64,000 bases of DNA from Gordonia shandongensis DSM 45094 (GTDB lineage Bacteria > Actinomycetota > Actinomycetes > Mycobacteriales > Mycobacteriaceae). The stretch lies in the NCBI RefSeq assembly GCF_000423025.1, contig NZ_AUHE01000002.1, positions 310,001 to 374,000 on the forward strand, given 5' to 3'. Numbering within the stretch: position 1 is the first letter of the stretch; each line of letters starts with the position of its first letter. The notes under the pieces were generated by a model. That model was not told the origin of the DNA, did not search any database, and was given only the letters and a program-made list of their open reading frames with translations. Made by a program: the position numbers and the translations under genes. Shown here in pieces: positions 8,915 to 18,579 of this stretch.

Positions 8915-9502
8915 TCAGTCCCCCTCGTCGGACGCGCGGAGCAACCGCGCGAACAGTTCCAATCCCGGCCCCTCGAGATCCCAGCGGGCATGACGCAGGC
9001 GGAGCGACACCGCCTGCGGTGTGATGCCGAGGACCTCGGCGGCCGCCGCTTGAGTGTATCCCGCGGCCATCAGGGCCACTGCCTCCCGGCCGGCTTCGGA
9101 CCGGTCGATCAGTAATTCGATCAGGTAGGCGCCCGCGACCCCGGCGTGCTCGCACCACGGGGACTGTCCGGCGACACGCAGTCGGCGGGAGTCCTTCTTC
9201 GCGGCGTCGACCGCGTCCCGCGCGGCGACGAACGCGGCGCCGCGACCGGCACGGGTCTGCGCGGGCAGCGGGGTCTCGACGTCGCCGACGCCGATTCCCA
9301 CGCTCCAGTGGCCGGAGACCGCCAAGTCGACGGCGAGTCGGGCGAGGGCGTCGGGTGTCTCGAAGACCGCCTGGACCTCGTCCCCGGCCGTGCGTTCGAA
9401 CGGGCGGAGCAGACCCGGGTGATCCGAGCCGGTCGCGATGAGTTCGGGAACGCGGTCCGTGTCGGTACGGCTGCCGCGTTGGTCGACGGTGATCACGTAC
9501 AC
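8915..9502 (-). CDS. SatD-family regulator-like protein
   Basis: A 195-residue protein that looks like the SatD family (first described in the acid-related sat operon of Streptococcus mutans). The N-terminus YVITVDQRGSRTD begins a putative effector domain containing GVGDVETPLP and RGAAFVAARDA. The C-terminal part (about 140-172) is a helix-turn-helix (YTQAAAAEVLGITPQAVSLR) of the sigma-70 region 4-like kind, so DNA binding is expected. GTG at 9502 has GGAAGG 9 nt upstream. It is co-transcribed with the downstream membrane protein gene. An inverted repeat over the promoter suggests autoregulation. Family assignment is by eye and moderately sure. Confidence 0.65.
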   Translation of the reverse strand: MYVITVDQRGSRTDTDRVPELIATGSDHPGLLRPFERTAGDEVQAVFETPDALARLAVDLAVSGHWSVGIGVGDVETPLPAQTRAGRGAAFVAARDAVDAAKKDSRRLRVAGQSPWCEHAGVAGAYLIELLIDRSEAGREAVALMAAGYTQAAAAEVLGITPQAVSLRLRHARWDLEGPGLELFARLLRASDEGD

Positions 9503-9542
9503 GACGTCCGCCCTTCCGTTTCGGCACCACCGGGTGAAATCA

Positions 9543-9585
9543 AGCCTATTGGATTGAATTGGTTATAACAAGTCATATCACTTGT
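9543..9585 (-). promoter_or_regulatory. Promoter and palindromic operator of the SatD-like operon
   Basis: On the minus strand TTGTTA (9571-9566) and TAGGCT (9548-9543) are 17 nt apart, a good sigma-70-type promoter in an unusually AT-rich patch. An 18-bp near-perfect inverted repeat (ACAAGT, 6 nt, ACTTGT) at 9568-9585 overlaps the -35 and also the stop codon of the upstream TVP38 gene. This is where a repressor would block transcription. Confidence 0.6.
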
Positions 9586-10420
9586 CGATGGTGTGCTGCG
9601 AGGCATCACCTCGTCGCGACGACTCGCCCCCGACCGGCATCCGGGTGTCGAGGATGAGCCCCACCACGCCGACGGCGAACAGCGTTGCGGAGATCAGGAT
9701 CCCGAGCCGCGATCCGGTGCCCGCCAGGGCGTCGCCGAGGAAGATCACGGCCGCGTTGCCGGGCGTCATACCGACGAGGCTCGCGACCACATACGGCCAC
9801 AGGCGGATGCTCGAGAGTCCGGCGAGATAGTTCAGGACCGAGAACGGGCACACCGCGATCATCCGCAACGCGCCCACCGCCAGCCAGCCGCGGTGTGCCA
9901 GCCGATGCTCGATCGTCGCCAAACGCGGCCGCCGCAGATACGGCTGGATGCGCTCGCGACCGGCCCGCCGCGCAATCGAGAATGCGACGACCGCCGCGAA
10001 CAGTGAGGACGCCGTCGCCCCGACAAACGCGAGGGCGGGTGGAAAGAGGACGCCGGCGGCGAGCGTGAACGCAGTTCGGGGGACCGGCGCGATCGGCACC
10101 ACCGCATAGGCGGCGAAGAACGCGACGGCGAACCAGGGGCCGAGCGAATCCGACCACGCCCTGGCCGTCGCGATCGAAGGCATCGGCGTCAGTGTGGCCG
10201 CGGCGAGCAGCACGATCACGCCGATCATCACGATCGCACCGCGGAGCACGGCCATCCGCGTGGCGCGGCGCCGCCGGGTCGGCTCATCGTCGACGGGCCT
10301 TCCCCCGTCTCCTGTGACCCCGTCTCCTCTGACCCCGTCTCCCGTGACCCCGTCTCCCGTCGCACCGAGCTGCACGGGTGTCTCGGCACACGGGACGGCC
10401 CGCGGTGAATCACTGCGCAC
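9578..10420 (-). CDS. TVP38/TMEM64 (VTT domain) membrane protein
   Basis: A 280-residue integral membrane protein of the TVP38/DedA-like VTT family (Rv1491c-like by position upstream of mutA). It has a first helix around 57-75, then the VTT core with VPRTAFTLAAGVLFPP and FSIARRAGRERIQPYLRR. The conserved loop ICPFSVLNY-type segment appears as VCPFSVLNYLAG. Such proteins are proposed lipid or small-molecule transporters or scramblases. The N-terminus carries a GDGVT pentapeptide repeat before the first helix. GTG at 10420 is supported by TAAACT 7 nt upstream, so the repeat is probably translated. Confidence 0.8.
   Translation of the reverse strand: MRSDSPRAVPCAETPVQLGATGDGVTGDGVRGDGVTGDGGRPVDDEPTRRRRATRMAVLRGAIVMIGVIVLLAAATLTPMPSIATARAWSDSLGPWFAVAFFAAYAVVPIAPVPRTAFTLAAGVLFPPALAFVGATASSLFAAVVAFSIARRAGRERIQPYLRRPRLATIEHRLAHRGWLAVGALRMIAVCPFSVLNYLAGLSSIRLWPYVVASLVGMTPGNAAVIFLGDALAGTGSRLGILISATLFAVGVVGLILDTRMPVGGESSRRGDASQHTIDK
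10303..10362 (-). repeat. 15-bp tandem repeat, 4 copies, in TVP38 N-terminus
   Basis: Four 15-bp units resembling CCCCGTCTCCTGTGA (plus strand) encode (GDGVT)n on the minus strand, in the cytoplasmic N-terminus of the VTT protein. Confidence 0.85.
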
Positions 10421-10427
10421 GACCTCG

Positions 10428-10433
10428 AGTTTA
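10428..10433 (-). promoter_or_regulatory. -10 hexamer TAAACT for TVP38 gene
   Basis: On the minus strand TAAACT lies 7 nt before the GTG at 10420, with no Shine-Dalgarno sequence. This fits a leaderless start. Confidence 0.55.
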
Positions 10434-10478
10434 CGGTGTGGATCACAGGCCGCGTTCTCGGCCGAGCGTTTGATCGGT

Positions 10479-10484
10479 TATCGT
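10479..10484 (+). promoter_or_regulatory. Possible -10 hexamer (TATCGT) of mutA-mutB-meaB
   Basis: TATCGT in the 137-bp divergent gap would give a leader of about 67 nt ending in the strong GGAGGAAG site (10543-10549) before the mutA ATG. No -35 consensus is seen. Confidence 0.35.
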
Positions 10485-10557
10485 GAGGCGACTTCGCAGA
10501 ACATCCTTATCCGCAACGTCCACACCCGCGACATCAACGTATGGAGGAAGCGCGCCG

Positions 10558-12465
10558 ATGACGGTCAGTGATCAGACGGACAACGCGCCCACGGCCCCCG
10601 ACCTGCAGCAGGCCTACCAGAAGTGGTCGGCGGCGGCCGCCGGAGTTCTGGCCAAGTCGCGCCGGGTCGAGGCCGATGCGCTCCCGGACACCCCCGAGGC
10701 GATGCTCTCGACGCACACCGGTGACGGCACCGTCATCCGACCGCTGTACACGCGGAAGGACGAGACCGACGAGAACGGACTGCCGGGCCGCTTCCCGTTC
10801 GTCCGCGGGGCCGACGCCGTCCGCGACGTCACGACCGGCTGGCGGGTCACCGAACGATTCGGCGACGAGGGTGACGTCACGCCGGCCGCCGTCAACGAGG
10901 CGATCCTCGACGCCGCCGCCAACGGCACCAGCGGGCTGTGGATCCGCCTGGGACACGGCCTCGCCGCCGATGATCTCGCGACCGTCCTCGACGGCGTGTA
11001 CCTGGACCTCATGCCGGTCACCCTCGACGCCGGCGCCGACGGAATCGCGGCCGCCCGCGCCTACCTCGCGCTGCGCGAAGCGCGTCCCGAGAGTCCTTAC
11101 ACCGCGTCGCCGACGGCAGCCACCGTGCAGAGCCTCGGCCTGTCGCCGCTCACAGCCGCCTACTCGGGTCGCGCCACCGTCGATGTCGCCGAGGCCACTG
11201 CCGTCGCCGCCGAGACGCCGACCGGCGTGCGAGCCCTGCGGGTCGACGGCACCGACTTCAGCCAGGCCGGAGCAACTCATCCCCAGCAGCTCGGTCTCAT
11301 CGTCTCCGCCGCGGTGGAGCACATCCGAGACCTGACGGCCGCGGGCCTCGACGTCGAGGCCGCCCTGGGGCAGCTCACCTTCGCCGTGGGCGTGGACGAC
11401 GACCAGTTCGCCGGGATCGCCGCACTGCGCGCACTGCGGCGCGTGTGGGCGCGAGTCGCAGAAGTCCTCGGTGCCCCCGATGCGGGTGCGGCCGTCACCC
11501 ACGCGGTCACCGACCTGGCGATGCTCACCCAGCGCGACCCCTGGGTCAACATGCTGCGGTCCACCGTCGCGGCCTTCGGTGCCGGACTCGGCGGCGCCGA
11601 TCAGGTGACGGTCCTGGGCTACGACGCCGCGTTGCCCGCCGACCAGCGAACGTCGAGCGCGTCCTTCTCCCACCGCATCGCGCGAAACACTCAGCTGCTG
11701 CTCCTCGAGGAGTCGAATCTGGGCCGCGTCCTCGACCCGGCCGGCGGATCGTGGTTCGTCGAATCGCTGACCGACGACCTCGCCGCGGCCGCCTGGGACG
11801 TGTTCACGACCGTGGAGCGGCTCGGCGGTTACCGCTCGGCGCTCGACGACGGATGGATCGAGCGACAGATCGCCGAATCGCTCGCCGCGCGCGACGAAGC
11901 CGTCGCGCACCGCACCGCCGCCGTCACCGGCGTCAGCGAGTTCCCGAATCTGGCCGAGCCCGCGCGCCCGGTCGGCACCTCCGACACCGTCGATCTCGCG
12001 ACGGCGACCGGCAGACTGGCGCGCGTCGCCCGGCGATTCGAGGCGCTGCGCGATCGCGCCGATGCGGCCGCGGCCACCGGTGCCCGCCCGAACGTCCTGC
12101 TGCTGCCGGTCGGCAGCATCGCCGAACACAACGGGCGCACCACATTCGTCACCAACCTGCTCGCGGCCGGCGGCATCGACGTCGTGAACCCGGGACCGAT
12201 CTCCGCGGATCAGGTCGCCGATGTGGCAGGCACCCACCGCGTCGCGGTGGTGTGCGGCACCGCCGCCCGATACGAGCAGGAGGGACCCGCCGTGCTTGCG
12301 GCCGCGCGCGCCGCCGGCGTCCACCGGGTCCTCATGGCCGGATCCGAACGGGAGTGGCCCGCAGCGGACGTCCCCGACGGCGCGCTGCGCGTCGGCATCG
12401 ACGCCGTGGCCACCCTGACCGACCTTCTCGACGAACTCACCGACCGCGGGAGCGCAGACGCATGA
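10558..12465 (+). CDS. mutA: Methylmalonyl-CoA mutase small subunit
   Basis: Structural (beta) subunit of the heterodimeric B12 enzyme that interconverts (R)-methylmalonyl-CoA and succinyl-CoA in propionate and odd-chain or branched-chain degradation. It has 635 residues: a TIM-barrel part with [17 protein letters not shown] and [11 protein letters not shown], then a degenerate cobalamin domain ([15 protein letters not shown]) that lacks the DxHxxG cobalt-ligand motif, as expected for the non-catalytic subunit. ATG at 10558 is chosen for its GGAGGAAG site. An upstream in-frame start at 10483 has none. Coupled to mutB by an ATGA overlap. Confidence 0.94.
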   Translation: MTVSDQTDNAPTAPDLQQAYQKWSAAAAGVLAKSRRVEADALPDTPEAMLSTHTGDGTVIRPLYTRKDETDENGLPGRFPFVRGADAVRDVTTGWRVTERFGDEGDVTPAAVNEAILDAAANGTSGLWIRLGHGLAADDLATVLDGVYLDLMPVTLDAGADGIAAARAYLALREARPESPYTASPTAATVQSLGLSPLTAAYSGRATVDVAEATAVAAETPTGVRALRVDGTDFSQAGATHPQQLGLIVSAAVEHIRDLTAAGLDVEAALGQLTFAVGVDDDQFAGIAALRALRRVWARVAEVLGAPDAGAAVTHAVTDLAMLTQRDPWVNMLRSTVAAFGAGLGGADQVTVLGYDAALPADQRTSSASFSHRIARNTQLLLLEESNLGRVLDPAGGSWFVESLTDDLAAAAWDVFTTVERLGGYRSALDDGWIERQIAESLAARDEAVAHRTAAVTGVSEFPNLAEPARPVGTSDTVDLATATGRLARVARRFEALRDRADAAAATGARPNVLLLPVGSIAEHNGRTTFVTNLLAAGGIDVVNPGPISADQVADVAGTHRVAVVCGTAARYEQEGPAVLAAARAAGVHRVLMAGSEREWPAADVPDGALRVGIDAVATLTDLLDELTDRGSADA

Positions 12466-14708
12466 GCGAGAACAGCATTCCGAACTTCGCCGATGTCGAC
12501 CTGTCCGGCGGGAGACGCGCCGAGCCCGCAGGCACGGGCGCCGATCAGACCGGCGCACTCGCCTCGGCCCACGGATACGACGCCGACCAGGTGACTTGGC
12601 AGACGCCCGAACAGATCGCCGTGCAGCCGGTGTTCACGCGGGCCGACCGCGACGCGGCACGCGACGCCGGCTATCCGCTCGACTCCATCCCCGGGACCGC
12701 GCCCTTCATCCGCGGTCCCTACCCGACCATGTACGTCAATCAGCCGTGGACGATCCGACAGTACGCCGGCTTCTCGACCGCGGCGGAGTCGAACGCCTTC
12801 TACCGCCGCAACCTGGCTGCCGGGCAGAAGGGCCTGTCGGTCGCGTTCGACCTCGCGACCCACCGCGGCTACGACTCGGACCATCCGCGTGTCGCCGGCG
12901 ACGTCGGGATGGCGGGCGTCGCGATCGACTCGATCCTGGACATGCGGCAGCTGTTCGACGGTATCGATCTGGGCAGCGTCTCGGTGTCGATGACCATGAA
13001 CGGCGCCGTTCTGCCCATCCTCGCGCTGTACGTGGTGGCCGCCGAAGAGCAGGGCGTGCCGCCGGAGAAGCTGGCCGGAACCATTCAGAACGACATCCTC
13101 AAAGAGTTCATGGTCCGCAACACCTACATCTATCCGCCGACGCCGTCGATGCGGATCATCTCGGACATCTTCGCGTACACGAGCACCAAGATGCCCAAGT
13201 TCAACTCGATCTCGATCTCCGGTTACCACATCCAGGAGGCCGGGGCGACGGCCGATCTGGAGTTGGCGTACACGCTCGCCGACGGGGTGGAGTACATCCG
13301 CGCCGGGCTGGAGGCCGGACTGGACATCGATCAGTTCGCCCCTCGACTGTCCTTCTTCTGGGGCATCGGCATGAACTTCTTCATGGAGGTCGCCAAACTG
13401 CGTGCGGCGCGCCTCCTGTGGAGCGAGCTCGTCGCGAAGTTCGAGCCGAAGAACCCGAAGAGCCTGTCGTTGCGGACGCACTCGCAGACCTCGGGATGGT
13501 CGCTGACGGCGCAGGACGTCTACAACAACGTCGCCCGCACCTGCGTCGAGGCGATGGCCGCGACGCAGGGACACACGCAGTCGCTGCACACCAATGCACT
13601 CGACGAGGCGATCGCCCTGCCCACCGACTTCTCGGCACGTATCGCCCGCAACACCCAGCTGCTGCTTCAGCAGGAGTCGGGTACCACGCGGCCGATCGAC
13701 CCCTGGGCCGGTTCGAACTACGTCGAGTGGCTCACCCACGAGCTCGCCGAGAAGGCCCGCGCGCATATCGCGGAGGTCGAGGAGGCCGGCGGCATGACAC
13801 AGGCGATCAACGAGGGGCTGCCCAAACTCCGCATCGAGGAGGCCGCCGCCCGAACGCAGGCGCGGATCGATTCGGGACGTCAGCCCCTGGTCGGTGTCAA
13901 CAAGTACCGCGTCGACGAGGACGAGGAGATCGAAGTCCTCAAGGTCGAGAACTCGAAGGTCCGCGCCGAGCAGCTGGCGAAGCTCGAGAGGCTCCGCGCG
14001 GAGCGCGACGGCGCCGCCGTCGAGTCGGCACTCGCCGACCTGACCCGCGCGGCGGCGGAGCCGGGAGGTTCGAACCTCGACGACAACCTCATGGCCCTGG
14101 CCATCGAGGCCGCACGCCACGGCGCGACCGGCGGCGAGATCTCCGACGCGATGGAGAAGGTCTTCGGTCGACATCAGGCCGAGATCCGCACGATCAGCGG
14201 TGTGTACCGCCATGAAGCAGGTGAGTCCGTGAGCAAGATCGATGAGGCGATGGCCGTCGTGGACGCCTTCGCCGAGGCCGAGGGGCGTCGTCCCCGCGTG
14301 CTGGTCGCCAAGATGGGCCAGGACGGACACGACCGCGGTCAGAAGGTCATCGCCACGGCGTTCGCCGACCTCGGATTCGACGTGGATGTCGGTCCGCTGT
14401 TCGCGACGCCCGACGAGGTGGCCTCCCAGGCCGCCGACAACGACGTGCACGTCGTCGGCGTCTCGTCGCTCGCAGCCGGGCACCTGACCCTGGTGCCCGC
14501 CCTCAAGAAGGCATTGGCCGATGTGGGCCGCGAGGACATCATGATCGTGGTCGGCGGAGTGATTCCGCCGGGCGATTTCGACGACCTGTACCGTGCCGGC
14601 GCGGCGGCGATCTTCCCGCCCGGAAGCGTGATCGCCGACAGTGCGGTCGACCTCCTGCACAAACTGGCCGATCAGCTGGGCCTGGAACTGGCTGCCGCCG
14701 ACCGATGA
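12462..14708 (+). CDS. mutB: Methylmalonyl-CoA mutase large (catalytic) subunit
   Basis: Catalytic alpha subunit, 748 residues. The substrate-binding barrel contains [20 protein letters not shown] at about 84-103 and the [14 protein letters not shown] segment. The C-terminal cobalamin-binding domain has the base-off motif GQDGHDRG with the cobalt-ligating His623, followed by SSLAAGH and GGVIPPGD. It starts in an ATGA overlap with mutA and ends in another with meaB. The three-gene unit is the standard actinobacterial arrangement. In M. tuberculosis a toxin-antitoxin pair lies between mutB and meaB (recalled); here nothing intervenes. Confidence 0.96.
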   Translation: MSENSIPNFADVDLSGGRRAEPAGTGADQTGALASAHGYDADQVTWQTPEQIAVQPVFTRADRDAARDAGYPLDSIPGTAPFIRGPYPTMYVNQPWTIRQYAGFSTAAESNAFYRRNLAAGQKGLSVAFDLATHRGYDSDHPRVAGDVGMAGVAIDSILDMRQLFDGIDLGSVSVSMTMNGAVLPILALYVVAAEEQGVPPEKLAGTIQNDILKEFMVRNTYIYPPTPSMRIISDIFAYTSTKMPKFNSISISGYHIQEAGATADLELAYTLADGVEYIRAGLEAGLDIDQFAPRLSFFWGIGMNFFMEVAKLRAARLLWSELVAKFEPKNPKSLSLRTHSQTSGWSLTAQDVYNNVARTCVEAMAATQGHTQSLHTNALDEAIALPTDFSARIARNTQLLLQQESGTTRPIDPWAGSNYVEWLTHELAEKARAHIAEVEEAGGMTQAINEGLPKLRIEEAAARTQARIDSGRQPLVGVNKYRVDEDEEIEVLKVENSKVRAEQLAKLERLRAERDGAAVESALADLTRAAAEPGGSNLDDNLMALAIEAARHGATGGEISDAMEKVFGRHQAEIRTISGVYRHEAGESVSKIDEAMAVVDAFAEAEGRRPRVLVAKMGQDGHDRGQKVIATAFADLGFDVDVGPLFATPDEVASQAADNDVHVVGVSSLAAGHLTLVPALKKALADVGREDIMIVVGGVIPPGDFDDLYRAGAAAIFPPGSVIADSAVDLLHKLADQLGLELAAADR

Positions 14709-15712
14709 GTGCCTCGGCGCCGCGGCGCGGTGGACGTCCCGTCGACGTCGGTGCCCTCGCCGACGGAATCCTCGCCGGGAACCGGGCGACGCTCGCCCGT
14801 GCCATCACCCTCGTGGAGTCGACCCGGCCCGATCACCGCGACGCCGCCCAGGAGCTGCTGCTGGCGTTGACGCCGCATGCCGGCTCCTCGTACCGGGTCG
14901 GGATCACCGGGGTCCCCGGCGTGGGGAAGTCGACGACCATCGAGGCGCTCGGAATGCACCTCATCGACCTCGGACATCGCGTCGCGGTACTCGCCGTCGA
15001 CCCGTCGTCGACCCGGACCGGAGGATCGATCCTCGGCGACAAGACCCGGATGGGGCGGCTGTCGGCCGCCGACCGGGCGTACGTGCGCCCCTCGCCGACG
15101 GCCGGAACTCTCGGCGGAGTCACCAAGGCGACCCGCGAGACGATCGTCCTCGTCGAGGCCGCGGGCTACGACGTGGTGCTCGTCGAGACCGTCGGCGTCG
15201 GACAATCGGAGGTCAGCGTCGCCGGTATGGTCGACGTCTTCACCTTCCTCACCCTGGCGCGCACCGGCGACTCCCTGCAGGGCATCAAGAAGGGCGTTCT
15301 CGAACTCGCCGAGATCGTCGTGGTGAACAAGGCCGACGGCAAACACGTCACCGAGGCGCGCGGCGCGGCGCGCGAGCTCCGCAACGCTCTGGGCCTGATC
15401 TACCCGCACGATGCGGTGTGGACCCCGCCGGTCCTCACGATGAGCGCCTTGGAGAACACCGGCGTCGATCGCTTCTGGGAGACCGTGCTGAAACACCGGG
15501 CGACGCTCGCCGAGGCGGGCGAGTTCGACCGTCGTCGAGCGCAGCAGCAGGTCGACTGGATGTGGACGATGGTCCGCGAGACGGTTCTCAACCGACTCGA
15601 CGCCGACTCGGACGTGCGGAGCGTGCGACGCGATGTCGAGTCGCAGATCCTCGACGGAACCCTGACTCCGGCGCTCGCCGCCGAGCAGATCGTCCGCGCC
15701 GCCGGCCTCTGA
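14705..15712 (+). CDS. meaB: MeaB/ArgK-family GTPase chaperone of methylmalonyl-CoA mutase
   Basis: A 335-residue G3E P-loop GTPase that gates adenosylcobalamin loading and protects or reactivates methylmalonyl-CoA mutase. The P-loop is GVPGVGKST at 69-77. The [20 protein letters not shown] segment, the switch-region ETVGVGQSE and NKAD for guanine recognition are all present. Older annotations call it ArgK (arginine transport kinase). The ATGA coupling to mutB supports the mutase role. Confidence 0.94.
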   Translation: MSASAPRRGGRPVDVGALADGILAGNRATLARAITLVESTRPDHRDAAQELLLALTPHAGSSYRVGITGVPGVGKSTTIEALGMHLIDLGHRVAVLAVDPSSTRTGGSILGDKTRMGRLSAADRAYVRPSPTAGTLGGVTKATRETIVLVEAAGYDVVLVETVGVGQSEVSVAGMVDVFTFLTLARTGDSLQGIKKGVLELAEIVVVNKADGKHVTEARGAARELRNALGLIYPHDAVWTPPVLTMSALENTGVDRFWETVLKHRATLAEAGEFDRRRAQQQVDWMWTMVRETVLNRLDADSDVRSVRRDVESQILDGTLTPALAAEQIVRAAGL

Positions 15713-15727
15713 CGGGCCCTCCGCGCC

Positions 15728-16525
15728 TCACCGGACCGCGGCACGCGACCGGATCCGGCTCAAGAGACCGAGGATCACGACGCTCACCATCACCAACAGC
15801 AGCGTGTTCGCGGCGGCCGAGAAGATCTCCCCCCGGTCCGACTGGGCGAACACCGTGACCGGAAGCGTCCTCCACGATGCGGGGTAGACCATGATCGTGG
15901 CGCCCAGCTCGCCCATGCACAGCGCCACCGACAGGCCGGCCGCCGCGGCGATCGCCGGCGCCAACAGCGGCAGCGTCACGGTGAACAGGATCCGCGCCGG
16001 GCGCGCCCCGAGGGAGTCGGCCACCCGGTCGAGCGCCGGGTCGAGCGATGTGGCGGCGGCCGCGACCATCGAATAGGCGAACGACAGGACCAGCAGCGAC
16101 TGGACGACGATGACGATGGTCGGCGTACCGTTCAGCACCAGCGGCGGGGATGAGAAGGCGATGAGGACCGCGAGTCCGATCACGACGGACGGCACCGCGA
16201 CCGGGACGTGGAACACGGTGTCGATGATCCCCTTGAGACGAGTGGGCGCCTGCCGCGCCGCCAAGGCGGCCCACGTGCCGATCACGACTGCGATCGCCGA
16301 GGCGATCAACGCGGTCTGGACCGAGACGACCACGCTCTGGAGGTTGTCCTCGGTGAGCGTCTGAGCCATATGGGTCCCGGTGAGCCCCGACGGGAGGACC
16401 GATGTCCAGTTCGACGAGAACGCGGTCAGGGCGGTCACGACGATGGGTGCGATGACGAAGACGCCGACGATCACGGCGAACACCGTCCAGATCACCGCCC
16501 GCGCGGAGGTGGTGCGGATGAGCAT
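15728..16525 (-). CDS. ABC transporter permease, aminophosphonate-type (second permease)
   Basis: A 265-residue inner-membrane permease with about six helices. The binding-protein-dependent transport loop lies around 172-190 (DSLGARPARILFTVTLPLL), which contacts the ATPase. It belongs to the spermidine/iron/2-aminoethylphosphonate (PhnV-like) branch. It is the last gene of a minus-strand operon, 3 nt after the first permease. The substrate is inferred from the FAD oxidoreductase and phosphonatase-like genes of the cluster. By permease sequence alone, polyamine or iron(III) would also be possible. Confidence 0.8.
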   Translation of the reverse strand: MLIRTTSARAVIWTVFAVIVGVFVIAPIVVTALTAFSSNWTSVLPSGLTGTHMAQTLTEDNLQSVVVSVQTALIASAIAVVIGTWAALAARQAPTRLKGIIDTVFHVPVAVPSVVIGLAVLIAFSSPPLVLNGTPTIVIVVQSLLVLSFAYSMVAAAATSLDPALDRVADSLGARPARILFTVTLPLLAPAIAAAAGLSVALCMGELGATIMVYPASWRTLPVTVFAQSDRGEIFSAAANTLLLVMVSVVILGLLSRIRSRAAVR

Positions 16526-16528
16526 CGA

Positions 16529-17395
16529 TCAGACTCCCGTCCGGGCGTCGAAGCGCCGCAGAATGAGTCGGTACCCGAGATAGACGGTCACCGAGAGGGC
16601 CAACTGGAGGACGGCGATGACGGCCGCCGTTGCGAAATCGGAGCCGACGATCGACTTCGTGTAGATCATCATCGGCAGGGTCATGACGTCCTTCGCCCCG
16701 GTGAACAGGACGATGCCGAACTCGTTGAGGGTCAGCAGAAAGGTCAACGATCCGGCGGCCGCCAGTGACGGCCGCACCCGCGGAAGGATCACCCGAGTCG
16801 CGATCCTCAACGGTCCGGCCCCCAACGACGAGGCGACGTCGATGTGCACGCCGGGGAACTGACTGAACGCCGCGAGGACGGGACGGACCACGAACGGGGT
16901 GTAGAAGGCGATCTCCGCCAGGACCACGCCGGTGACCGAACTCATCAGGGTGAGATTGTCGCCGGTGATCGAGGAGATCACGCCGACCGGTCCGAACAGG
17001 ACTCCGAGTGCCAGCGGCAGCAGGAACGAGGGCAACGAGACGACGGCCTCGATGATCCGCACGATCGCGCCGGCGCCGGGGAAGGGCACGAACGCCAGGA
17101 CGAACGCGATGAACGTGCCCGTCACCAGGCAACCGGCGGTCGCCAGACCCGCGATCTCGACAGTCCGCCACACCGCCTTGTGGACCGCCGGATCCGACAG
17201 CGTGGTGGACCACGTCGACAGCCCGGCGAATCGATCGTTGCGGTCGGTGAAGCTCTTGGCGATCACCCAGGCCAGCGGGTACCCCAACCCGACGCCGAGA
17301 ACGACGAGCGGACCGATCAGGAGGGCGAGGCCGGGACCGACGGTTCGCCGCCGCGAGGTCGTCGGCCGCTGCGGCGCCGTGACCGTCGCCGTCAT
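16529..17395 (-). CDS. ABC transporter permease, aminophosphonate-type (first permease)
   Basis: A 288-residue permease. The N-terminal Thr/Arg-rich cytoplasmic stretch is followed by a first helix at about 24-46 and a long periplasmic loop (KSFTDRNDRFAGLSTW). Further helices follow, with the ATPase-contact loop SSLGAGPLRIATRVILPRV. It resembles PhnU-type permeases of 2-aminoethylphosphonate importers. ATG at 17395 overlaps the ATPase stop in ATGA, showing translational coupling. The two unequal permeases form the usual heterodimer. Confidence 0.8.
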   Translation of the reverse strand: MTATVTAPQRPTTSRRRTVGPGLALLIGPLVVLGVGLGYPLAWVIAKSFTDRNDRFAGLSTWSTTLSDPAVHKAVWRTVEIAGLATAGCLVTGTFIAFVLAFVPFPGAGAIVRIIEAVVSLPSFLLPLALGVLFGPVGVISSITGDNLTLMSSVTGVVLAEIAFYTPFVVRPVLAAFSQFPGVHIDVASSLGAGPLRIATRVILPRVRPSLAAAGSLTFLLTLNEFGIVLFTGAKDVMTLPMMIYTKSIVGSDFATAAVIAVLQLALSVTVYLGYRLILRRFDARTGV

Positions 17396-18579
17396 GCGCT
17401 CTTCTCCGCGGGAACCATGTGCACGTCCGCCGGATCCACGCGGACCCACAACCGTTCACCGGGTCGGGGAGCGTCGCGGAGCACGGGGACGTCGACGCCG
17501 ATCGGCAGATCGGTGTGCGCCACACGGGCCCGCACATGCCGGGTCGAACCGCGCCACTGGAGGTCGACGACGTCGACCTCCAGACCGTTGTCCGGCACGG
17601 TGCGGCTGAACTCCCAGGCCCACGGGCGCACGGCCAACGACACCTGCTGGTCGCGCCGAGCACCGCGGCTGCTGCGGGCACGCAGTCCGGCACCACCGTG
17701 ATCCACGGGGCCGACCGCACCGGCATCGATGTGGTCGAGGGCCCGAACCGGGAGGATGTCGGCGCCGCCGAGGAAGGTCGCCGCGAATTCGCTCGGCGGA
17801 CGGTGGAACAGGTTCTCGGCGGTGTCGATCGCCTCCAGGCGGGCGTTGCGCATGAGCGCGATCCGGTCCGCGAGGGCCAACGCCTCGGCCTGGTCGTGCG
17901 TCACGTGGACGATCGCGATGTCCGGGAGGTCGTGGCGGAGCTGCTGGAGTTCGATCAGCATCTCCTCGCGAAGCCGGGTGTCGAGCGCCGACAGCGGCTC
18001 GTCGAGCAGCAGGAGGTCCGGCTGGCCCGCGAGGGCCCGTGCGATGGCGACACGCTGCTGTTGGCCGCCGGAGAGTTCACGCGGCAGCCGGTCGGCATAG
18101 GACAGCATTCCGACCATCCGCAGCACCTCGTTGACTCGCGGCGTGATGTCGGCGCGCGGTGTGCGGCGCGCCTTGAGTCCGAACGCCACGTTGGCGCGGA
18201 CGTTCATGTGCGGGAAGAGGGCGTAGTGCTGGACCACGAAGCCGACGCCCCGGTCGCGCGGCGGCAGCGCGGTCACCGTGCGACCGTCGATCTCGACGTC
18301 GCCCGCCACGACGTCCTCGAAACCGGCGATCGCCTTCAAGGCCGTCGACTTACCGGACCCGGACGGTCCGAGGAGGGCGAGTGTCTCGCCGCGGGCGACC
18401 TCGAAGCTGCATTCGGCGAGGGCGATCGTGCTCCCGTAGGCCACCGACACGTCGCGCAGTGCGACGGCGGGAACCGTCGAGACCGGCGTGTGGTCGCCCG
18501 GTGTCTGACGGGCTGGTGTCTGACGGGCTGGTGTCTGACGGACTGGGGCGAGCGGCTGCTGCCGCGGTGCGGCGCTCAC
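17392..18579 (-). CDS. ABC transporter ATPase, aminophosphonate-type
   Basis: A 395-residue ATP-binding subunit. Walker A GPSGSGKST is at 71-79, the Q-loop at VVQHYALFPHM, the signature LSGGQQQR at about 169-176 and Walker B LLLLDEP around 189-195, with the switch His in VHVTHD. A C-terminal TOBE-like regulatory part follows (about 280-395), as in PhnT/PotA-type importers. The first 33 residues hold an RQTPA pentapeptide repeat in front of the ABC fold. GTG at 18579 overlaps the stop of the binding-protein gene in GTGA. No better internal start exists. Confidence 0.88.
   Translation of the reverse strand: MSAAPRQQPLAPVRQTPARQTPARQTPGDHTPVSTVPAVALRDVSVAYGSTIALAECSFEVARGETLALLGPSGSGKSTALKAIAGFEDVVAGDVEIDGRTVTALPPRDRGVGFVVQHYALFPHMNVRANVAFGLKARRTPRADITPRVNEVLRMVGMLSYADRLPRELSGGQQQRVAIARALAGQPDLLLLDEPLSALDTRLREEMLIELQQLRHDLPDIAIVHVTHDQAEALALADRIALMRNARLEAIDTAENLFHRPPSEFAATFLGGADILPVRALDHIDAGAVGPVDHGGAGLRARSSRGARRDQQVSLAVRPWAWEFSRTVPDNGLEVDVVDLQWRGSTRHVRARVAHTDLPIGVDVPVLRDAPRPGERLWVRVDPADVHMVPAEKSA
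18501..18545 (-). repeat. 15-bp tandem repeat, 3 copies, in ATPase N-terminus
   Basis: Three 15-bp units resembling GTGTCTGACGGGCTG (plus strand) encode the RQTPA pentapeptide repeat at the start of the ATPase. Confidence 0.85.

Noticed and set aside
11445..12461. Long in-frame extension upstream of mutB
   Set aside because: It overlaps mutA in another frame and is Arg-rich. The ATGA coupling and the normal mutB N-terminus at 12462 fix the real start.
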